DNA from: Luteococcus sp052116585
Lineage (GTDB): Bacteria; Actinomycetota; Actinomycetes; Propionibacteriales; Propionibacteriaceae
DNA: 64,000 nt
NCBI RefSeq assembly: GCF_052116585.1
Contig: NZ_JBQKKT010000014.1
Span: 11,764 to 75,763, forward strand
Direction: 5' to 3'
Below, in pieces: positions 51,682 to 60,705 of this stretch. Position 1 is the stretch's first letter, and each line of letters opens with the position of its first letter. A program made the translations under genes and the position numbers. The notes beneath the pieces were generated by a model. It ran no database searches, was not told where the DNA came from, and saw nothing but the letters and a program-made list of their open reading frames with translations.

Positions 51682-52956
51682 ATGAGCTACACCCTGGGTC
51701 GCCGCGGCTTCCTCGGCATCGCCGGCCTCGCCGTCGGCGCCACCGCGCTGAGCGCCTGTGGCGGCGAGGAGAAGACCACGTCCTCCAGCACCACCACCAC
51801 GTCTGCGAGCGCGCCGGCCGCCGCGGCCGGCAGCATCACGGTCTGGACCGACTCCAATCGCGAGCCCATCCTCAAGCCCGTCGCCGCCAAGTTCAAGGCG
51901 GACACCGGCGTCGACGTGAAGCTGGTCGTCAAGGACTTCGGCAAGCTGGCCGACGACTTCGTCACCCAGGTCCCCACGGGCAAGGGCCCCGACGCGTCGA
52001 TCATGCCGCACGACGCCACCGGGCGCCTGGTGCAGAACGGTGTGGTGGCCCCCATCGAGCTGGGCGACGCCAGCCTTTTCGAGGACGTCGCCGTCCAGGC
52101 CTTCACCTACGAGGGCCAGGTCTACGGCCTGCCCTACTCCACCGAGTCGATCGCAATCCTGCGCAATACCGCGCTGGCCCCCGACGCCACCCCGGCCACC
52201 TTCGACGAGATGGTCGAGGCCGGCAAGAAGGTCGTCGCCAGCGGCAAGGCCAAGTACCCCTTCCTGGTGGGCCTGGATGCCAAGACCTCCGACCCCTTCC
52301 ACCTGTACCCCTTCCAGACCTCCTTCGGAGCCCCGTTCTTCGAGCTCGGGGACAAGGGATTCGACGCCAGCAAGCTTGCTATGGGCGGCGCCAATGGCGC
52401 CAAGTTCGCCCAGTGGCTGGCCGACCAGGGCAAGGCCGGAGTCCTCAACCTGAACATCTCGGGTGACATCGCCAAGGCCCAGTTCTTCGCCGGCAAGACG
52501 CCCTACTTCCTCACCGGACCGTGGAACCTGGCCGATGCCAAGAAGGCCGGCATCAAGTACGCCATCGACTCCATCCCCAAGGCTGGCGACCAGGAGGCCC
52601 AGGCCTTCGTGACCGTCCAGGGCCTCGTGATGTCCGCCAAGACCCAGAACTCGGTGGCCGTCAACAAGTTCCTGGTGGAGTACATCGGTTCCGAGGAGGT
52701 GCAGACCGAGCTCTACAAGGAGGGTCTGCGCGCTCCCGCCAACAAGGCGGCCTACGAGGCCGCCAAGGCCGACGCCGATGTGTCCGCCCTCGGCGCCGTC
52801 AGCGCCAAGGGCGTCCCGACGCCGAACATTCCCACCATGAGCGGCGTGTGGACGGACTGGGGCACCGCGCAGGCACAGATCATCGGCAAGAAGGCGGCCG
52901 ATCCCGCCAAGACCTGGGAAGCCATGGTCACCGCACTCAACGGCAAGATCAAGTGA
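51682..52956 (+). CDS. Maltose-type sugar ABC transporter substrate-binding lipoprotein
   Basis: 424-residue lipoprotein: signal with LGRRGFLGIAGLAVGATAL and lipobox LSAC, then a Thr/Ser-rich spacer. The body is a family 1 solute-binding protein (ITVWTDSNREPILKPVAAKF, YGLPYSTESIAILRN, FFAGKTPYFLTGPWNLADA, GLVMSAKTQNSVAVNKFLVE) like MalE. Malto-oligosaccharides are the likely but unproven ligand. ATG 51682 follows GAAAGGCAAG. A very strong hairpin separates it from the permease genes. Confidence 0.9.
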   Translation: MSYTLGRRGFLGIAGLAVGATALSACGGEEKTTSSSTTTTSASAPAAAAGSITVWTDSNREPILKPVAAKFKADTGVDVKLVVKDFGKLADDFVTQVPTGKGPDASIMPHDATGRLVQNGVVAPIELGDASLFEDVAVQAFTYEGQVYGLPYSTESIAILRNTALAPDATPATFDEMVEAGKKVVASGKAKYPFLVGLDAKTSDPFHLYPFQTSFGAPFFELGDKGFDASKLAMGGANGAKFAQWLADQGKAGVLNLNISGDIAKAQFFAGKTPYFLTGPWNLADAKKAGIKYAIDSIPKAGDQEAQAFVTVQGLVMSAKTQNSVAVNKFLVEYIGSEEVQTELYKEGLRAPANKAAYEAAKADADVSALGAVSAKGVPTPNIPTMSGVWTDWGTAQAQIIGKKAADPAKTWEAMVTALNGKIK

Positions 52957-52982
52957 TCTGATCCCGTGACCGCACGGCGCTG

Positions 52983-53052
52983 AGACAGGCCTGGGGCGCC
53001 GGGGGGGGGCCCGCCCCCGGGCCCTCCCCACCCCCCGGGCCCAGGCCTGTCC
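52983..53052 (+). promoter_or_regulatory. G/C-rich hairpin between binding-protein and permease genes
   Basis: GACAGGCCTGGG and its complement CCCAGGCCTGTC close a stem around about 45 almost pure G/C bases (with a run of nine G and runs of six C). Such intercistronic stems after malE-like genes usually protect the upstream mRNA and lower permease expression. Confidence 0.7.
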
Positions 53053-53134
53053 CGCTCCCACGCTCGTCCCACTCCGACGAGAACGCCCTCACGAGAACGC
53101 CCTCACGAACACGCCCTCACGAAAACGAAGGCCC

Positions 53135-54745
53135 ATGAAGACCAAGAACCCCGCACTGTCCGGCGCCGAGCGCGAAGCGGTCGTCAACCGCGCACAGGCC
53201 ACCTATTCCGCCAGCCCACTCGCGTGGATCATCAAACTCGCCGTCCTCGGCGCACTGGATGCGTTGTTGTTGATGGGCGCGTTCACCGCCGTCGCCGCCG
53301 GCGCCTGGTGGATCCTCGCCGCGATCATCGTGCTGCTGGTGCTCGTCAACGGCATCTACCTGCCGCCCAACCGCTTCCTGCCGGCCAAGTACCTCTTCCC
53401 CGGCCTGGTCTTCCTGAGCATCTTCAGCGTGGGCGTGATCCTCTACACCGTCTACATCTCGTTCACGAACTATGGAGACGGCCACGTCTCGTCCAAGCCC
53501 GACGCGATCGCCGCAATCCAGGCCAACAACACCACCCGCGTACCGGGGTCCAAGGCCTACAAGTCCGCCGTCGCCATCAAGGATGGCAAGCTGCAGCTCG
53601 TCGTGGTGGATCCCGAGAGCAAGCAGGTCCGGGCCGCCGCAGACCAGGAAGTGCTGGCCGAGGTCCCGGACGTCGAGTTGACCAGCATCGGCGGCATCAA
53701 GGACGTACCGGGCTACCAGGTGTTGAGCTTTGCCGAGGTGTCCCAGCGCACCAAGGAGATCACCGCCCTCAAGGTCAAGATCGACGATGACCCGAACTCG
53801 GGTTTCATCCGCACCACCACCGGCTCGGCGGCCTACGAGTACAAGTCGACGCTGACCTATGACAAGGCGGCGGACACCTTCACCGACGCGCAGGGCACCG
53901 TCTACCACGATTCGGGGCGCGGCTCCTTCGTGACCGACCAGGGCAAGCGCATCGAGCCCGGCTGGAAGGTTGGCGTCGGCTTCGAGAACTTCCAGCGTGC
54001 GTTCACCAATGAGGACATCCGCGGCCCCTTCCTGAAGGTGACTGCCTGGACCTTCGCCTTCGCCTTCCTGAGCGTGGCAACCACCTTCGCGCTGGGACTC
54101 TTCCTGGCCATCATGTTCAACGAGCCCCGGATGCGCGGCCAGAAGATCTACCGCGTGATGATGATCCTGCCCTACGCCTTCCCCGGATTCCTCTCGGCAC
54201 TGGTCTGGGCAGGCCTGTTCAACCAGGAGTTCGGCTTCATCAACGAGGTGCTGCTGCAAGGCGCGCGCATTCCCTGGCTGACCGATCCGGTGTGGGCCAA
54301 GGTGGCAGTGCTGCTGGTGAACCTGTGGCTGGGCTTCCCCTACATGTTCCTGGTTTCCACCGGCGCGCTGCAGTCGATTCCCGACGACGTCCTGGAAGCG
54401 GCACGCATGGACGGCGCGGGCCCCTGGGAGACCTTCCGCCAGATCAAGCTGCCCCTGCTCATGGTTCCGCTGGCGCCGCTGTTGATCAGCTCCTTCGCCT
54501 TCAACTTCAACAACTTCGTGCTCATCTACCTGCTGACCAATGGTGGCCCCCAGTTCCAGGGGACTTCGCTCTCCGCGGGCCACACTGACCTGTTGATCTC
54601 GATGGTCTTCAAGGTGGCCGGTTTCGGCGGCGGCACCCATGACTACGGTCTGGCCAGCGCCTTCGCCATCATCATCTTCTTCATCATCGGCGGCATCTCC
54701 TACCTGGGCTTCCGCCAGACCAAGACCCTGGAGAACCTGAACTGA
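53135..54745 (+). CDS. Maltose-type ABC transporter permease, MalF-like
   Basis: 536 residues. Three or four N-terminal helices (about 30-120) are followed by a MalF-type external P2 domain (about 120-290), then the core permease with the EAA loop LEAARMDGAGPWETFRQIKLPL region (near residue 425) and a final helix. Its size and external domain match MalF rather than the shorter UgpA-type permeases. ATG 53135 follows GAAGG. It overlaps the MalG gene by one base. Confidence 0.93.
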   Translation: MKTKNPALSGAEREAVVNRAQATYSASPLAWIIKLAVLGALDALLLMGAFTAVAAGAWWILAAIIVLLVLVNGIYLPPNRFLPAKYLFPGLVFLSIFSVGVILYTVYISFTNYGDGHVSSKPDAIAAIQANNTTRVPGSKAYKSAVAIKDGKLQLVVVDPESKQVRAAADQEVLAEVPDVELTSIGGIKDVPGYQVLSFAEVSQRTKEITALKVKIDDDPNSGFIRTTTGSAAYEYKSTLTYDKAADTFTDAQGTVYHDSGRGSFVTDQGKRIEPGWKVGVGFENFQRAFTNEDIRGPFLKVTAWTFAFAFLSVATTFALGLFLAIMFNEPRMRGQKIYRVMMILPYAFPGFLSALVWAGLFNQEFGFINEVLLQGARIPWLTDPVWAKVAVLLVNLWLGFPYMFLVSTGALQSIPDDVLEAARMDGAGPWETFRQIKLPLLMVPLAPLLISSFAFNFNNFVLIYLLTNGGPQFQGTSLSAGHTDLLISMVFKVAGFGGGTHDYGLASAFAIIIFFIIGGISYLGFRQTKTLENLN

Positions 54746-55710
54746 TGTCTGCTCCCGTGGAACGCCCCAACATGGCAAGCGACCCGGTCGAGGTCGAACG
54801 CGTCCTGACGGCCCACGACGGCACCGCCATCGAGCTGCCGCCCCAGCCGAAGATGGGTTTCGCCAAGTGGATGGGGGTGATCGGCTGGCGGCACATCGTC
54901 GGCCTGATCGCCGTCGTCTTCTCCGCCTTCCCGCTGGTCTACGTGCTGTCCGCCTCCCTGAACCCGGCGGGCACGCTGACCGGCTCCAACAAGCTCTTCG
55001 ACGCCGTGAGCCTGGAGAACTACTCCAAGTTGCTGGCCGACGAGAACCGCCCCTACGCGAAGTGGTACATCAACACCATCGTGATCGCAGCGGCCTCGTC
55101 AATCGGCACCGTCCTGATCGGCGCGAGCGCCGCTTACGCCTTCAGCCGGATGCGCTTCAAGGGCCGCCGTCCCGGATTGATGGCACTGCTGCTGGTGCAG
55201 ATGTTCCCCGCCCTGCTGACCGTGGTGGCCATCTTCCTGCTGCTGACCAATCTGGGCGATGTCTTCCCGATGCTCGGTGTCGGTTCCCGTCTCGCATTGA
55301 TCCTGGTCTACCTGGGCGGCGCGCTGGGCACGAACACCTATCTGATGTACGGCTTCTTCAACACGGTCCCGGCCTCCCTCGACGAGGCCGCCCGGGTGGA
55401 CGGAGCCGGGCATGCCCGGATCTTCTTCACGATCATCCTGCGGTTGGTGGCCCCCATCCTCGCCGTGGTGGCGCTGCTCAGCTTCAACGGCACCTTCACG
55501 GAATTCGTGATCGCCTCCGTGGTGCTGGGCAATGACTCGTCGAAGTCGACCTTGGCGATTGGCCTGTACCAGTACGTCTCGACGGAGAACAACACCTATT
55601 GGCCCATCTTCTCCGCCGGGGCGGTGCTGGCGGCCATCCCAGTGATGGTCCTCTTCCTGTGGCTGCAGAAGTACATCGTCTCCGGGCTGACCGCTGGTTC
55701 GGTCAAGTAA
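54745..55710 (+). CDS. Maltose-type ABC transporter permease, MalG-like
   Basis: 321 residues with six helices and the EAA loop DEAARVDGAGHARIFFTIIL. An N-terminal cytosolic leader of about 45 residues precedes helix 1. It pairs with the MalF-like permease. No ATPase gene follows, so the importer must use a shared MsmK/UgpC-type ATPase encoded elsewhere. Confidence 0.93.
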   Translation: MSAPVERPNMASDPVEVERVLTAHDGTAIELPPQPKMGFAKWMGVIGWRHIVGLIAVVFSAFPLVYVLSASLNPAGTLTGSNKLFDAVSLENYSKLLADENRPYAKWYINTIVIAAASSIGTVLIGASAAYAFSRMRFKGRRPGLMALLLVQMFPALLTVVAIFLLLTNLGDVFPMLGVGSRLALILVYLGGALGTNTYLMYGFFNTVPASLDEAARVDGAGHARIFFTIILRLVAPILAVVALLSFNGTFTEFVIASVVLGNDSSKSTLAIGLYQYVSTENNTYWPIFSAGAVLAAIPVMVLFLWLQKYIVSGLTAGSVK

Positions 55711-56013
55711 CCGAACCCGGCACCCATGCGATGGCCCGTCACCCGTGCGGTGGCGGGCCATCGCCGTGCCGACGGGTTGACGGGTACCTCGGCCCAGGTG
55801 CAATCCTCTACTCGCCGGGCGGCCCCTCGCGCTCCGGACCAGCACGATCAATCCGTGGCTGCCGACAATCAATGGCACCTGATGACATTCCGGACAATTG
55901 CCGGGGTGAACTGCCGTTCGCCTGATGGCAGGGTTTGGGACCACCGAGCGGATCCACACCACCGTTCGACGTCCAGGCCGCAGCGACGCGGCCCACCACA
56001 GAATCGAGCGCAC
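55711..56013. other. Spacer between MalG-like and MFS genes
   Basis: 303 bp. It starts with a hairpin (55730-55762). The rest carries no gene I can support; the long open frame through it is an upstream extension of the MFS gene. A promoter for the MFS gene is presumably here but no convincing -35/-10 pair is seen. Confidence 0.5.
55730..55762 (+). terminator. Stem-loop after the maltose-type operon
   Basis: GATGGCCCG and CGGGCCATC form a 9-bp stem 20 bases past the MalG stop codon. No clear T run follows. Confidence 0.6.
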
Positions 56014-57438
56014 ATGTCCACCACGCCCGAAGCCACCGTGGCCCCACCGATCACAGCCCAACCCACCGTTGCCGACGCGCCCCTGCGTCGGTCCAGCGTC
56101 TTCTGGGTCGTCCTGATCTCAGCCATCGCCATCATCTTCGACGGTTACGACCTGGTCATCTACGGAACCGTCGTCCCCACCTTCCTTGCCGATCCCAGCC
56201 ACATCGGCCACGTCTCGCCCCAAGTGGCGGGCCAGCTCGGCAGCTATGCCCTGTTCGGCGTGCTCGTGGGCGCCCTGGGCTGTGGCGCCGTCACCGACGT
56301 CATCGGCCGTCGCAAGGTCATGCTCCTGGCAATTGCGTGGTTCTCCATCGGCATGGCCGCAACGGCCATGTCCACCACGGTGACCGCCTTCGGCGCGCTG
56401 CGCTTCGTGACCGGCATCGGCGTCGGTGCCCTGGTGGCCACCGCTGGCGCCATCGTTGCCGAGTTCGCCCCGCCGAACCGTCGCCAGCTCTTCAACGCGA
56501 TCGTCTACTGCGGCGTGCCGGCCGGAGGCTTCCTGGCGTCGATCGCCGCCCTTCTGCTGGCCTCCTCGATCGGGTGGCGAGGGCTCTTCATGATCGGCGC
56601 CGCCCCCATTCTCTTCCTGCTCCCACTGGCCCTGTGGAAGCTGCCCGAGTCGCCGCTGTGGCTCGAGTCCCGCGGCCGACACGCCGAAGCCCTCGAGTGG
56701 TCGCGCCGCACCGGCGTGCCACTGGTCCAGCACGTCAACCCGGATTCGGTCAAGGCGCCGTCATCCGAACCCGCTGGCTTCGCCGCCCTGTTCTCGCGCA
56801 AGTACTTCGTGGCGACGATCTTCCTGGGCCTGATGAGCTTCTCCGGCCTGCTGCTCACCTATGGCCTCAACACTTGGCTGCCCGTCATCATGGGCAACCA
56901 CGGCTACGACACCAAGGGCTCCCTGCTCTTCCTGCTCACCCTGAACCTGGGCGCGATGATCGGGTCCATGACCGCCTCCTGGGTGGCTGACCGCATCGGG
57001 GCCCGCTCCGTGATCGTCGCGCTCTTCGCCCTGGCCGCGATCTGCCTGCTGGTCCTGCCCTTCTCCCTGCCCTATGGGGTGCTCCTCCTCCTGGTGGCAC
57101 TGGCCGGCATGGGCACGATCGGCGTCCAGGTGCTGATCTACGGCTTTGGGTCCAACTTCTACGAGTCACGTGCCCGTGGCGCCGGCGTGGCCTGGGTTGC
57201 CGGCTTCGGCCGTCTGGGTGGCATCTTCGGTCCGCTGGTGGGTGGCTTCCTGGTTGCCGCTGGCATCGAGATCACCCTGGCCTTCCAGCTCTTCGCCGTG
57301 GTCGCCCTGATGGGCGGACTGTTCACCCTGGTGCCGCGCCAGCCCCGCTCAGCACAGCAGGAGGCCGCCGCCGTGGAGGTGGGCGCAGCCCAGCAGGGAC
57401 TGGTCGAGGAAGGCATCACGCCTGCGACTGCGAGCTGA
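56014..57438 (+). CDS. MFS transporter, aromatic acid:H+ symporter-like
   Basis: 474 residues, twelve helices. Helix 1 reads IIFDGYDLVIYGTVVPTF, the DGYD signature of the aromatic acid:proton symporter (AAHS/PcaK) branch. The helix 2-3 loop is DVIGRRKVM and the helix 8-9 loop DRIGARSV. No aromatic catabolic genes are nearby, so the substrate remains uncertain. ATG 56014 was preferred to the frame start at 55726, which reads through the hairpin. Confidence 0.85.
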   Translation: MSTTPEATVAPPITAQPTVADAPLRRSSVFWVVLISAIAIIFDGYDLVIYGTVVPTFLADPSHIGHVSPQVAGQLGSYALFGVLVGALGCGAVTDVIGRRKVMLLAIAWFSIGMAATAMSTTVTAFGALRFVTGIGVGALVATAGAIVAEFAPPNRRQLFNAIVYCGVPAGGFLASIAALLLASSIGWRGLFMIGAAPILFLLPLALWKLPESPLWLESRGRHAEALEWSRRTGVPLVQHVNPDSVKAPSSEPAGFAALFSRKYFVATIFLGLMSFSGLLLTYGLNTWLPVIMGNHGYDTKGSLLFLLTLNLGAMIGSMTASWVADRIGARSVIVALFALAAICLLVLPFSLPYGVLLLLVALAGMGTIGVQVLIYGFGSNFYESRARGAGVAWVAGFGRLGGIFGPLVGGFLVAAGIEITLAFQLFAVVALMGGLFTLVPRQPRSAQQEAAAVEVGAAQQGLVEEGITPATAS

Positions 57439-57482
57439 CCTCAATCCCCGCCGAACACCGTGAATTCGGCATGAACTGGCGT

Positions 57483-57522
57483 CCCCGGGACTTCCCTGCC
57501 ATGACAGGGAAAGCACCCGGGG
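57483..57522 (+). terminator. Stem-loop after the MFS gene
   Basis: CCCCGGG/CCCGGGG outer arms and TTCCCTG/CAGGGAA inner arms form a two-part stem about 45 bases after the MFS stop codon. Confidence 0.65.
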
Positions 57523-57648
57523 TCGCTGCTTTGGCACACAAATGGGTCACCGAAGGGTCATATGCCGGTCACCCGATGGACGACCTGACCCGATTGGCTG
57601 GACCGTGACCGCCCGCACCGGGCGGTCCCCCACGTTGAAAGGATCGTC

Positions 57649-59105
57649 ATGAACCTCACACGTCGTGGCTTGCTGGCCACCGCAGCCATCGCCGGCACCG
57701 TTGCCGCCACCGGCACCCCGTCCTTCGCCGCCCCCGGGCAGAAGGGCCCCAAGGGCCCCAAGAGCCGCTACGACCTGGTGAACATCACCGATGACGGCAA
57801 GCTCGCCCTGCCCCGTGGCTTCAAGGCCACCCGCGTCGGCACCATCGGCGTCGAGGACCTGCTGGACGACCGCAATGGCAAGGTCATCGGCAAGACCCCG
57901 TCGAACCTGGACGGCACCGGCTGCTTCGACTTCGGTGGCAAGATCCGTCTGGTCCGCAACCACGAGTGCCGTTCGACGGCCGACGTGGTCGTCCCGCTGG
58001 TCGCTGGCACCGTCTACGACGCCGGTTGCCCCACCGGCATGGGCGGCAACACCGTGGTCGAGACCGACGCCCGCGGCAACTTCCTGCAGCAGTGGGTTGC
58101 CCCTGTCCGGCACCATCCGCAACTGCGCCGGTGGCGAGACCCCCTGGGGCGCCTGGCTCGCCCGGCGAGGAGGACACCACCAAGGCCGGCACCGAGGTCA
58201 AGGGCACCGACGGCAAGATGTACACCCTGCAGAAGGACCACGGCTACGTCTTCGAGGTCTTCCCGGATGTCGTCGCCAAGCAGATCCCCGAGCCCATCAA
58301 GTGCCGGGGACGTGCTGTCTGGGAGGGTGCTGCCATCGATCCCTCGCGCAAGTTCGCCTACATCACGGAGGACACCGGCGCTGGTCTCTTCTACCGCTGG
58401 ACCGCTCCGGCCGGCAAGAAGATCAGCAAGGGCATCGCTCGCCAGTTCGGCGAGAACGACGGCGTCCTGCAGGCCGCCCAGCTGGTCAAGAACGGCAAGG
58501 CCCTCGTGCACTACGGCGAGCTGACCATCGACGACCTGGGCAAGGCCTACCCGGTCAAGTGGGTTGACGGCGGCGAGGACCGCCAGGCCCAGAAGAGCGA
58601 CCTGCGCAAGCAGTTCCCGGGTGCCACCGTTCACCCGAAGATCGAGGGTTGCTGGCCCGACGAGACCGGCCTGTGGTTCACGCTGTCCTATGTCAACGCC
58701 AAGGAGGCCGCGAAATACGGCATCGACGAGGACTGGGGCATGGTCGTGCACTACGACTTCGCCAAGCAGACCATGACCGTCAAGGAGTTCTACGAGGCCG
58801 GCAATGCCAAGGGCGCCGTCGTCCCCGGTGACGCCACCGAGCAGATCAAGCAGTTCCACGGCCCGGACAACATCACGGTCACCCCGTGGGGCGGCGTCGT
58901 GATCACGGAGGACGGCGACAACCCCTGCAGCCTGATCAGCATCGGCAAGAACGGTGGCAGCCGCGAGTTCGCCCGTGACATCGCCGATCGCGGCGAGTGG
59001 GCCGGCCCGTGCTTCAACAAGAGCGGCAACGTGCTGTTCGCCTCGATCCAGGGCGACTGCACCTACGCCATCACCGGCCCGCTGCGCCCCTTCATGGTGA
59101 AGTGA
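57649..59105 (+). pseudogene. PhoX-like (DUF839) secreted phosphatase, two frameshifts
   Basis: A Tat-type signal (LTRRGLLATAAIAGTVAA) is followed by a PhoX/DUF839 beta-propeller. The frame is broken twice within about 70 bases: at CCCC 58100-58103, where three C would continue into LSGTIRNCAGGETPWGAWLA, and at 58160-58166, where one base fewer would give LACEEDTTKAG. Downstream sequence is intact to FMVK. The restored protein would be about 484 residues; PhoX enzymes are Ca/Fe-dependent alkaline phosphatases. Both shifts are single-base gains in or beside C runs, so a consensus error is as likely as a true pseudogene. SD AAAGGAT precedes ATG 57649. Confidence 0.85.
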
Positions 59106-59125
59106 CGCACCAGCCCTGACAGCTC

Positions 59126-59164
59126 GAAAGGGGGCGACCATCCACGCGGTGGTCGCCCCTTTCC
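59126..59164 (+). terminator. Intrinsic terminator after the PhoX-like gene
   Basis: GAAAGGGGGCGACCA pairs with TGGTCGCCCCTTTC around TCCACGCGG, 20 bases after the stop codon. Confidence 0.8.
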
Positions 59165-59240
59165 GCGTCGCTGCCCGCCGGTGCCGACCGCCACACCGGG
59201 CGCGCGATGGAACGAATGAGCAGTCCCCGGCAGGGCCGAC

Positions 59241-59246
59241 TAGGCT
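59241..59246 (+). promoter_or_regulatory. -10 box of a leaderless transcript (thrC)
   Basis: TAGGCT, seven bases before GTG 59254. It supports that start over the longer frame from 59149. Confidence 0.5.
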
Positions 59247-59253
59247 GGCAGTC

Positions 59254-60705
59254 GTGCGCTATGTCTCCACCCGGTCAACGTCCCCCACGGGCGGCCGCCC
59301 CTTCTGCGAGATCCTCCTTGAGGGCCTCGCACCGGACGGTGGCCTCTACCTGCCCGAAAGCTACCCGCAGATCGGCGGGCGGCTGCCGCAACTGCGTCGC
59401 ATCTGGGCCGACGAGGGCTACGCCGGGCTGGGCTTCGCAATCCTGTCCGACTTCATCGACGACATCCCTGCCGAGGACCTGCGCGGCATCTGCCAGCGGG
59501 CCTGGAATGAGGACGTCTTCGGCACACCAGAGGTGGCGCCCGTGGAGGAGTTGGGCAACGGTTTGTGGCTCTGCCACCTCTCCAATGGCCCCACCGCCGC
59601 CTTCAAGGACATGGCGATGCAGCTGCTCGGGCAGCTCTTCGAGTACGAACTGACCCGGCAGGGACGTGAGCTCAACATCCTTGGCGCCACCAGCGGCGAC
59701 ACCGGGTCCGCGGCCGAGTACGCCATGCGAGGCCGCCAGCACGTCCGCGTCTTCATGCTCACGCCGAAGGGGCGAATGACCCCCTTCCAGCAGGCGCAGA
59801 TGTTCAGCATCGAGGACCCCTCCATCGTCAACATCGCGGTGGAGGGCGTCTTCGACGACTGCCAGGATCTGGTCAAGGCCGTCAGCAATGATCTGGGCTT
59901 CAAGGCCAAGCACTCCATCGGCGCGGTCAACTCGATCAACTGGGCCCGACTGGTGGCCCAGGTGGTCTACTACGTCGCCGCCTGGGTCCAGACCACCACA
60001 CAGGATGACCAGGAGGTCTCCTTCTGCGTACCGAGCGGCAATTTCGGCAACATCTGCGCCGGTCATGTCGCGCGCCAGATGGGACTTCCCATCCGCACCC
60101 TGCTGCTGGCCACCAACGAGAACAATGTCCTCGACGAGTTCTTCCGCACCGGCGTCTACCGGGTCCGCAGCTCGGCCGAGACGCACGAGACGTCGAGCCC
60201 CAGCATGGACATCTCCAAGGCGAGCAATTTCGAGCGCTTCATCTTCGACCTCTTGGGCCGAGACGGTGCCCGCACCGCCGAGCTCTTCGGCCGGGAGCTG
60301 CCCCGCAAGGGCTTCTTCGACCTCTCGGGATCCTCGGAGTTCTCCAGCCTGCAGGAGCGCTTCGGCTTCTCCTCCGGTTCCTCCACCCACGCAGACCGGG
60401 TGTCCACCATCAAGCAGGTCTGGGATGACCATGGCGTCATGATCGATCCGCACACCGCCGACGGGGTGAAGGTGGCCAAGGACCACCTCGCCACGTCCCA
60501 ACCGGCGCAGCCCCCGATGATCGTCCTCGAGACGGCGCTGCCCGTGAAGTTCGCGGCGACCATCCAGGAGGCGCTGGGTCGTGAACCCGAGACTCCCGCC
60601 GCCTTCGCCCATCTCGACCTGCTGCCCCGCCACGTAATCGACCTCCCCCGGGACGTCGAGGCGCTCAAGGCCCTGATCGAGGAACGGACTGGACTGCCGC
60701 AGTGA
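59254..60705 (+). CDS. thrC: Threonine synthase
   Basis: 483 residues of the long (yeast/E. coli-type) threonine synthase, converting O-phosphohomoserine to threonine with PLP. The N-terminal domain starts VRYVSTRSTSPTG; the PLP Lys is in SNGPTAAFKDMAMQLLG, followed by GATSGDTGSAA and CVPSGNFGNICAG. The GTG start gives the conserved N-terminus. Its stop overlaps the next gene's GTG by 4 nt, so it may be co-transcribed with the ABC pair and ctaA. Confidence 0.95.
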   Translation: MRYVSTRSTSPTGGRPFCEILLEGLAPDGGLYLPESYPQIGGRLPQLRRIWADEGYAGLGFAILSDFIDDIPAEDLRGICQRAWNEDVFGTPEVAPVEELGNGLWLCHLSNGPTAAFKDMAMQLLGQLFEYELTRQGRELNILGATSGDTGSAAEYAMRGRQHVRVFMLTPKGRMTPFQQAQMFSIEDPSIVNIAVEGVFDDCQDLVKAVSNDLGFKAKHSIGAVNSINWARLVAQVVYYVAAWVQTTTQDDQEVSFCVPSGNFGNICAGHVARQMGLPIRTLLLATNENNVLDEFFRTGVYRVRSSAETHETSSPSMDISKASNFERFIFDLLGRDGARTAELFGRELPRKGFFDLSGSSEFSSLQERFGFSSGSSTHADRVSTIKQVWDDHGVMIDPHTADGVKVAKDHLATSQPAQPPMIVLETALPVKFAATIQEALGREPETPAAFAHLDLLPRHVIDLPRDVEALKALIEERTGLPQ

